Source: Collybiopsis luxurians FD-317 M1
Taxonomy: Eukaryota; Basidiomycota; Agaricomycetes; Agaricales; Omphalotaceae
DNA length: 64,000 nt
Direction of reading: 5' to 3'
Assembly: GCA_000827265.1 (NCBI GenBank)
Contig: KN834761.1
Coordinates: 260,556-324,555 of the forward strand
The notes beneath the pieces were generated by a model. It saw only the letters and a program-made list of their open reading frames with translations, had not been told where the DNA came from and did no database searches. Shown here piece after piece: positions 57,946 to 64,000 of this stretch. Every line of letters begins with the position of its first letter. The stretch's first letter is position 1. The position numbers and the translations under genes were made by a program.

Positions 57946-60629
57946 CTACCTCGATGCAAATCTAGAGTTCGCTCTCAACCTAGGCCCAATCCTCCGAAAT
58001 ATAAACCTGAGGAGTTTCAGAATGTCACCTCAGCGCAACGAGATTGACCACTAGTACTTACGGTAGCGGAGCCATCAGAGTCATTACCCCCGCTAAAAGG
58101 GCGGTCGCCCCTACCGTTCCCAGCCGTTCATACATATACCCCGCAAAAAGTGAAAAGATAGCTGCAAACGTGCATCTCATGGCTGTATTGCCTGCCATGG
58201 CACTCGCAGCGAGAGGACGGTAAGCAGTGACGAGGTAGGTGAAGACAGCAGTAAAGACGTAGTAGAGACCTGTGCCGAACGGGATCGAGGCAATGATAGG
58301 AACGATCCAAGGAACAGAAGCATAGGTGGTGAAGGATAGCCAGAACAGGGCTGAAATGAGAGCAAGGAAGGGTGTAGGTCCAAAGGAAAAGTAACGAGAA
58401 GATGATCTCTTACATAGCGGAACCAGAATCGCCCCGATTTCACCCATGTACAATCTTGATTCTGGTGGAGCCATACCTCCATTCAACTTTGCATCTCTTG
58501 CAACCAGACTGTTGTCAAAATTTTTTGCCATCAGCTATCTTTTGCTATTCAGATTTTCACAGATAACTCACCCATTGAAATACCTCTGCGATGGCATTGC
58601 ACAAACAATCCCCACGCCAATACCCAGGAATGTCAGCCCAGACTGTTGTAAACTAAAGCCATGTTTTTCCGTAAAAATAATTGGGAAGGCTTGGAATGTA
58701 AGATATAAGATGCCTAGTACCAACGATGTCCTATATATGAGCAGTCAATAGACAGATGGTCAGCCCCATTGGCCTTGCGATAGCCAGCAGATGCATACCA
58801 TAAGTTTAACAATAGTGCCATTCGTTCGTAAAATATTAGTTCTTGAGAGATAAAAAAACTATGAGTGTAATACAGGAGATCTTGAAGTAGTTCAAACTCA
58901 CCAAAAGGCTTATAACAGCTAATCATTACCGCCCTAAACACATTCTTGTTCTGCTTATCCAGCGGTGACCAGTAGTTTTCATCTCCAGTGGACTTTCTTA
59001 ATCTAGAATGCAACACATGAGTAAACAAGCGGAGGATTGAATCAGAGCAGATGTATCGGTACAAACCTAGCAGCCTTCCACTTACGCAACACAGGAACAT
59101 ATGTCTCGGGTACACACTAGGATTCAATCGAGTATCCTGTTAGATAGCAGCAAGAGAATTAAACACGTTCAACTTACGATATACAATAAGATCGTTTGTA
59201 CGAATATCCATATCGTTAAGATGTAATATGTCCACCGCCAATGAAGGTGCTGAATTGTTGTTTTATCAAATGTTAAAGCGATTCTTCCAAGAATAAACTT
59301 ACTTGATTGATAAACCTGGGAAGAAGAGAGAAAGAAGATTAGAGATATAGGACGTAAACTAGTACTGCTCAGTACTCACCCACTAACCAACGGTCCACAT
59401 ATCGGCCCTATAAATGGAGAGCATGTATAAAAACTGTATACAGAACATTAGCTCGAGTAGCTCTCATGAAGGACAGAATTCGCTTACGCCATCGGGCTAC
59501 AAAACAAACCGCAAGTAATACATATCAGCAATAATAAGCTAAACCATACAATCTCACGTCAACGGACTAACTTTGCGACTTGCTCGTTCGTAAACATATC
59601 GCTTACTGTCCCACCCGCCACGCTCAAGAACGAGGCCCCGGAGAGTCCGCTAAGAAATCGAAATACGAGATAAAACGCTGCGCAAATGAACAAATGGTAG
59701 ATCTTGTAAGCCGAATATGTCAGATAGAACAACGAAAAAGAGAAACATTACGTGTGTCCCATGCAAAAGCCACCCCAAACGAAAAAGCGAACATTAACGT
59801 AAATGACACTCGGTATGTTATGTTCCTGCCATACATCTCTGACAGCGGTCCTGTTAGCAACGGGCCAAGGGCCATACCCTCGACAAAGAGAGAGACGGAG
59901 AGGACGGCCAGCTCATGAGAAATGTGGAATTCCTTTGCGACGGGTGTCTCTGTGAAGGCTGCCTAGTAGGAACAACGGCGCGTCAGATGAACGATAAGAG
60001 ATATTAATGAAGGGCGTAAGCGAGCAAATAAAGTCACGCACCATTGACGACGACCCTGTAACACAAAACGAGCAGCAGCTGACAATCACAACGGCCAGCC
60101 ACTTCCTCCATAGAGGTAATTCTTGCGGATGCTCTTCCGGTAATAAATGAACCTCATACTGTGTCTCTTTCTCGTCAGTCTCTTCAACAGAGACAACGTG
60201 CTGCTGTTTCTTGGCATTCCCTCCTCCCGATTTACCCATTTTCGGCATCTGGGCCTCCGTCTTCTTCAAAACCCTATGGGACCCACTATGACTATCATTG
60301 CCTAACCGGTTTTGTTCGTTCCTCGCATCGTGATTACCCACTGTTGTAGAACCAAACGGAGATTCTGGCCGTGAAGGAATGGGTGAGGCTGTCGACGCTA
60401 AGCGGTGGTGTCCTGCCCATGGCGACGACCCTGCCGAAGCATAGGAAAGCGCCCTTGCAACTGCGGGGTTGCTGAATGGATGGGCAACAGAGAGAGGAAA
60501 AGACGGAAGGCCGGGGTAGAAGGACAAATAGGGATGGGGGTGGAGATACAAGGACGAAGAGTCGGGGGATCCAGAGCCCGAGCCTTGTTGCGTAGAGTCA
60601 GAAGAAGGGTTCCGTAACGTGCTGGTCAT
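57946..60629 (-). CDS. Major facilitator superfamily transporter (drug/polyamine type)
   Basis: Fourteen exons join in frame to 616 residues: 60629-60042, 59962-59752, 59677-59572, 59496-59488, 59433-59380, 59315-59303, 59249-59178, 59116-59067, 59002-58902, 58841-58799, 58730-58572, 58508-58414, 58350-58062, 58006-57946. Exon 4 is only 9 bases. The N-terminal 170 residues are cytosolic and low-complexity. Twelve-span MFS features follow: SVSLFVEGMALGPLLTGPLS then EMYGRN, RFLSGLSGASFLSVAGGTVS then DMF, SPFIGPICGPLVSGF, WRWTYYIL, VPETYVPVLRKWKA, STGDENYWSPLDKQ and RLGTVGATALLAG. The SPFxGPxxGP motif and the VPETY linker fit the Tpo1-like drug/H+ antiporter group. A plasma-membrane exporter role is inferred; substrate unknown. 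A fragment of its tail was copied to 56112-56156. Confidence 0.85.
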
Positions 60630-61793
60630 GACTTCGTAGCTCGTTTATGAGCTAAGGATCGTGATTTCAAACGAAAAGAACAGGCGTTTGGTTGCGTTGG
60701 CCTGGTGGAAGCTGATCTAGATGGCTGAGCAGCTCGAATAGGACGTAGACGAGAACCTCAACGTGTGCGTCTGCGTACAAGAGAAGCTTCCAGCAGTCAC
60801 CCGGATATAGGAAGGAGACCTAGATTGACAAGGAGACGAGCAGCCGCGGCCGTCCGTCCGCAATGAGCCTATGTGGCTTGTACGTACGTCGGATCTGCAT
60901 AGTTGTCGTGTGAGAAGCGTCGAAGTCGGACATTAAGCCATGCATAGATATAAGCGGTGCCTTGTCAAGGCTCTTGAATAAAATTGACAGCAGTGAAGTT
61001 CAGGGCATACTGAAGTCCTCGCATGAAGAGATTGAGCGAAGTCTGAGGCCGAGTATTTAGTGATAGCGGCATAGAATGAACTGGACTGGGGACAAAGCTT
61101 ATCAGATGCTCAGACGTTGCATCTCAGTAATCCATCCTGCTTAATTATTAACCTCAGCTTATGTGAAGTGCGAAACTAACCTCTAGAAGCTAATGTTCAT
61201 CTATTCCGATTGGGCTCACAGTCTATAGCTCCCAGCATCCCAATTCAGTTCCAACGCTTGGCACGGCCACTACGGTTCAGGCAAAATTTCAACATCAGCT
61301 TGTAAGGATTTGAAAAGAGATAGTCCACTTGTGTTTGAACTTTCGAAGTGTCCCATGCGCGTCAGGATAATATGAGGACGTTTCCAAGCAATAACTCTGA
61401 GAGACTCGAGGAGCACGTAGCGAAACAAGTCAGCGTCAGTCGCAGGAAACGCTCGGAGTGAGCGCTAGTGAGCACTCAAGCGCCCAAGTTCGATCGAAAT
61501 TGGCATGCGTCGTAGATCGTTTATTCCCCGCAATTTTATCCGTCCCATTTTTGAACCTCATTCTACGCTCTTGATTAAGAGCTCTAGGCATTTTAAAGAG
61601 TGGGGAATTTTCACCCGGCTACCTGGGCGTACAAATGATCTACTCATCACAAAAAAGCTTTACGACATTTTACCTATCTCCATGACCATCTTTGTTGATC
61701 CGCTGCTAGTCATTTGGAATTGCGTTCCTGCACTTCATAGTTTCAGGAACAACATTCAGCTTCCTAAACTTTCATTGCAATAAACTGCGGCAC
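60630..61793. other. Upstream region of the MFS gene, no further gene
   Basis: The ORF 61505-61783 (+) has no recognisable motif. Nothing else is seen. Confidence 0.5.
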
Positions 61794-62417
61794 TTACAGA
61801 AGAGGGAATAGTATATTCCTTGTTGTGACCGTATAAGCGGAGGAAATTAAGAAGCCGGATGCCAGAATGGACAGAAAATGTCTTTGGGGCACCCATTGAT
61901 TAGGGTATACGAACGCCATTCCCACAAGTACTGAACCCGCTCGTACACCCTCCCAAGTCCTACCCTTTCTGAATCTATCGAAGGCGAGTCTACCCATGGG
62001 TAAAGCTCCCGCGCAAGCTGCAAAGAAAGCCGTGGAAATAACCCCTCCTCCTTTCATCCCAGAAATCGCACTTTGAACACGGCTTCCCTTGAATTCCAAG
62101 ACAATCAAGAGAAAGCCAAATCGTCAATTTCAGTGTTTACCGCAGTGGCTTTCCAAGCACTTTCAATTCCGAAGGGAATCACGCCCAGCGTGCCGCCGAA
62201 CGCTCCTCCCATAACGCCCGATACCAACATTGATGTTCTGCATCAATGATATTATCAAAAACAGAGAACGGCCTGGCGCCGGGAAATAAGCATACGCCAT
62301 ACTCGTCACTATGTAGGGCTCTTTTGTCTTGCTGTTTACGATATGTATCGGAAATGGGTCGTACATGATGGAGGGAGGGGGAAGTTTGAGCACCATCGTA
62401 CTATAACATATTATAGG
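61794..62417 (-). CDS. Possible small membrane-protein gene, uncertain structure
   Basis: The minus strand 62108-61794 encodes a Gly/Ala-rich, hydrophobic chain (GMKGGGVISTAFFAACAGAL, GVRAGSVLVGMAFVYPNQW, HFLSILASGFLISSAYTVT). Upstream, 62230-62110 encodes SGVMGGAFGGTLGVIPFGIE followed by SAWKATAVN in another frame, and 62417-62280 encodes a hydrophilic start. The repeated GxxGG pattern is typical of membrane helices. I could not connect the pieces with consistent GT-AG introns, so this may be a decayed gene or have an intron I misjudged. No family is assigned. Confidence 0.35.
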
Positions 62418-64000
62418 ATCATATTCTAAACTCCTCATCCATTGCACAGGCCTTGCCGGGTGGACGCGTAAGCTTTCCTTGTGAAGCGGGTCTCTGACAG
62501 ACAGGACTTAGAGTCAAAAGTAACTCTTCTTTCTAGTTTAGCCGACTATCTTTAGTATCGCGAGTATCGGTCGAGTCGGAACTCTTGCTATGGTTTGAGA
62601 GTGTGCCAAAAATGTACATGCGTACAGCCAGCAAGCATTATTCTGCAATTAGTTGCGCTTTTAGAGGCCCTTATTCAAATCAACGGCCACCCTCGACATC
62701 CCTTTTCGTGCCGTTAATTAAACTGTGAACCTGCTTGTCGATTTTGACGCAGCTGCGGGACGCGAGAGAGGGACGTAGAGAAAGTGAGATCTTTTTTTCT
62801 TACTGAAACAGATCGGCTAAGTCCTGCCACCTTTAGGTAGTGGGCTCTACATCCGCAACTTTGTATCGTAAGGGTACCGATTGTGCCTCGCCGCCGGGAT
62901 GAGCCATAACTCAACCACAGCCACAAGGCATCTGTCTTGAATTCCAACCAAGCCTTCTACCGACAAGGGTGTCAACTCATCCAAGTATACCCAATTGTGA
63001 AGCACTGTCCACTTTAGATTAGGCTACGCCCACGGGGTTTCCAAAGCACCATTTTCTTCAGACGTCCTCATAATACTTCCAAAATAAGCTAGTACTCAAA
63101 TGCTATTTTTGTTTCATCAAGTGCGTCAGATGTTTTTCCATTGACCAATTTTTCTGTAACTTCAGGCTTCGAAATGCCTCCCAGGACGCGCCGCTGAAAG
63201 TTTAGTACATCTGAAGTTGACAACCAATGCGTGCGCTAACCTGCAATCTTGGACTGAATACATCTTTTAATGGCTGTCCGTGTCCGCGGTTTTATTACTC
63301 TTGTATCGACAACGACGACGATGAACCGGGGAAGTGGAAATGATAATCTGTTCTTCGTGTTGAGGAAGTTCTGCTGAACAAAAATATATTCTATTTCATC
63401 ATCCATAGTACCTCGTTCTGTCTATCCCAAACATCACGCCGATGCCTAGAGATTGTTTCGATGTCGAAACTATATGTATAGCCCAGGAACAGATGCTCAA
63501 TAGTACTTGTGGTCTCGACGCACTGCCCAACAATTAAAGGTTGATTCCGTCTGTCCGTCAGGAAGGCGATCTGCTCGGGTGAAGACTAAGAACTTGGCTT
63601 TTCCTCATCCTGAGCTGATCTAAGGATTTTCAATATCATTATATTCCACTCTCACGCAGCTACCTTCCACAGACGCTTACATTTCATTCATCTGTGATGC
63701 ATTACGATCATCTACGTGGCCGGTTTCAGCTTGAAATATATCTAGTGGCAGATCTGAGGCTCCGGCCTCTGACGAGCAGCGCGTAAATAATATTATATCA
63801 TAGGTAATAAATCGAGCGAAGAATCAAATATGGATTCAAGGTGTTCGTCTGATTCCAGACGATTCACAATTGGGAGAACTTGAGCTCCTTGGGAACCCGA
63901 CCGTAACCAATCCTTCCCGAAATCTGCTCTGACGATCACTTATGGATATTGACGACTGGTCATCTCACTTCGGAGGGATCGAAGTATGGATTTTGTATAA
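62418..64000. other. Gene-poor end of the window
   Basis: The ORF 62714-62947 (-) shows no motifs. No tRNA, repeat or gene is recognised up to the window end. Confidence 0.45.

Noticed and set aside
1..64000. CRISPR array or bacterial operon structure
   Set aside because: Genes are spliced by fungal-type introns, and no regularly spaced short repeats are present.

Overview
This window is nuclear DNA of a basidiomycete fungus, most likely an agaricomycete. The genes are dense and cut by many short GT-AG introns of about 50-70 bases. The protein families are typical of that group: DUF6593, DUF6699, multi-pass GPCR-like membrane proteins, F-box/LRR proteins, C2H2 plus RING proteins, CipC-like proteins and small secreted proteins. 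I assembled gene models by joining exons by eye, and wherever a model is called intact I checked that exon lengths and phases agree. No transcript or database search was available.

Layout. 1-3570 is AT-rich, repeat-rich DNA with a tRNA-like unit, short repeats and a terminal-inverted-repeat element. 3571-7603 holds a tiny secreted peptide gene, a CipC-like coiled-coil protein and a small protein with a beta-trefoil-like tail. 9067-12915 holds a C2H2/RING gene, an F-box gene and a broken partial copy of the C2H2/RING gene. 12989-15209 holds a small conserved-looking ORF and a decayed secreted SMP-30-like beta-propeller gene. 15210-19254 is mostly empty apart from a TA-flanked foldback element. 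19255-31317 is a metabolic block: a C2 protein, an aldo/keto reductase with an unusual N-terminal extension, two tandem short-chain dehydrogenase-like genes and an ABC half-transporter. 31500-43626 carries three DUF6593 genes (one with a broken 3' end), a telomere-repeat-like tract and a secreted GH30 glucanase gene with 17 introns. 45141-48611 holds a DUF6699 gene, a relic DUF6593 tail and a cysteine-rich secreted protein. 49201-57278 holds a multi-pass membrane protein gene and three more DUF6593 genes. 57946-60629 is an MFS transporter with 14 exons. 60630-64000 has only a weak membrane-protein-like fragment.

The main theme is repeated segmental duplication of DUF6593 genes. There are six recognisable copies and one relic. 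The middle exon is exactly 67 bases in all six. One tandem duplication copied a DUF6593 gene together with the tail of its MFS neighbour. Another duplication copied a DUF6699-DUF6593 cassette, after which each daughter lost the opposite partner. I see no obvious biosynthetic cluster. The secreted proteins, GH30 enzyme, ABC and MFS transporters and oxidoreductases fit an accessory, environment-facing region.
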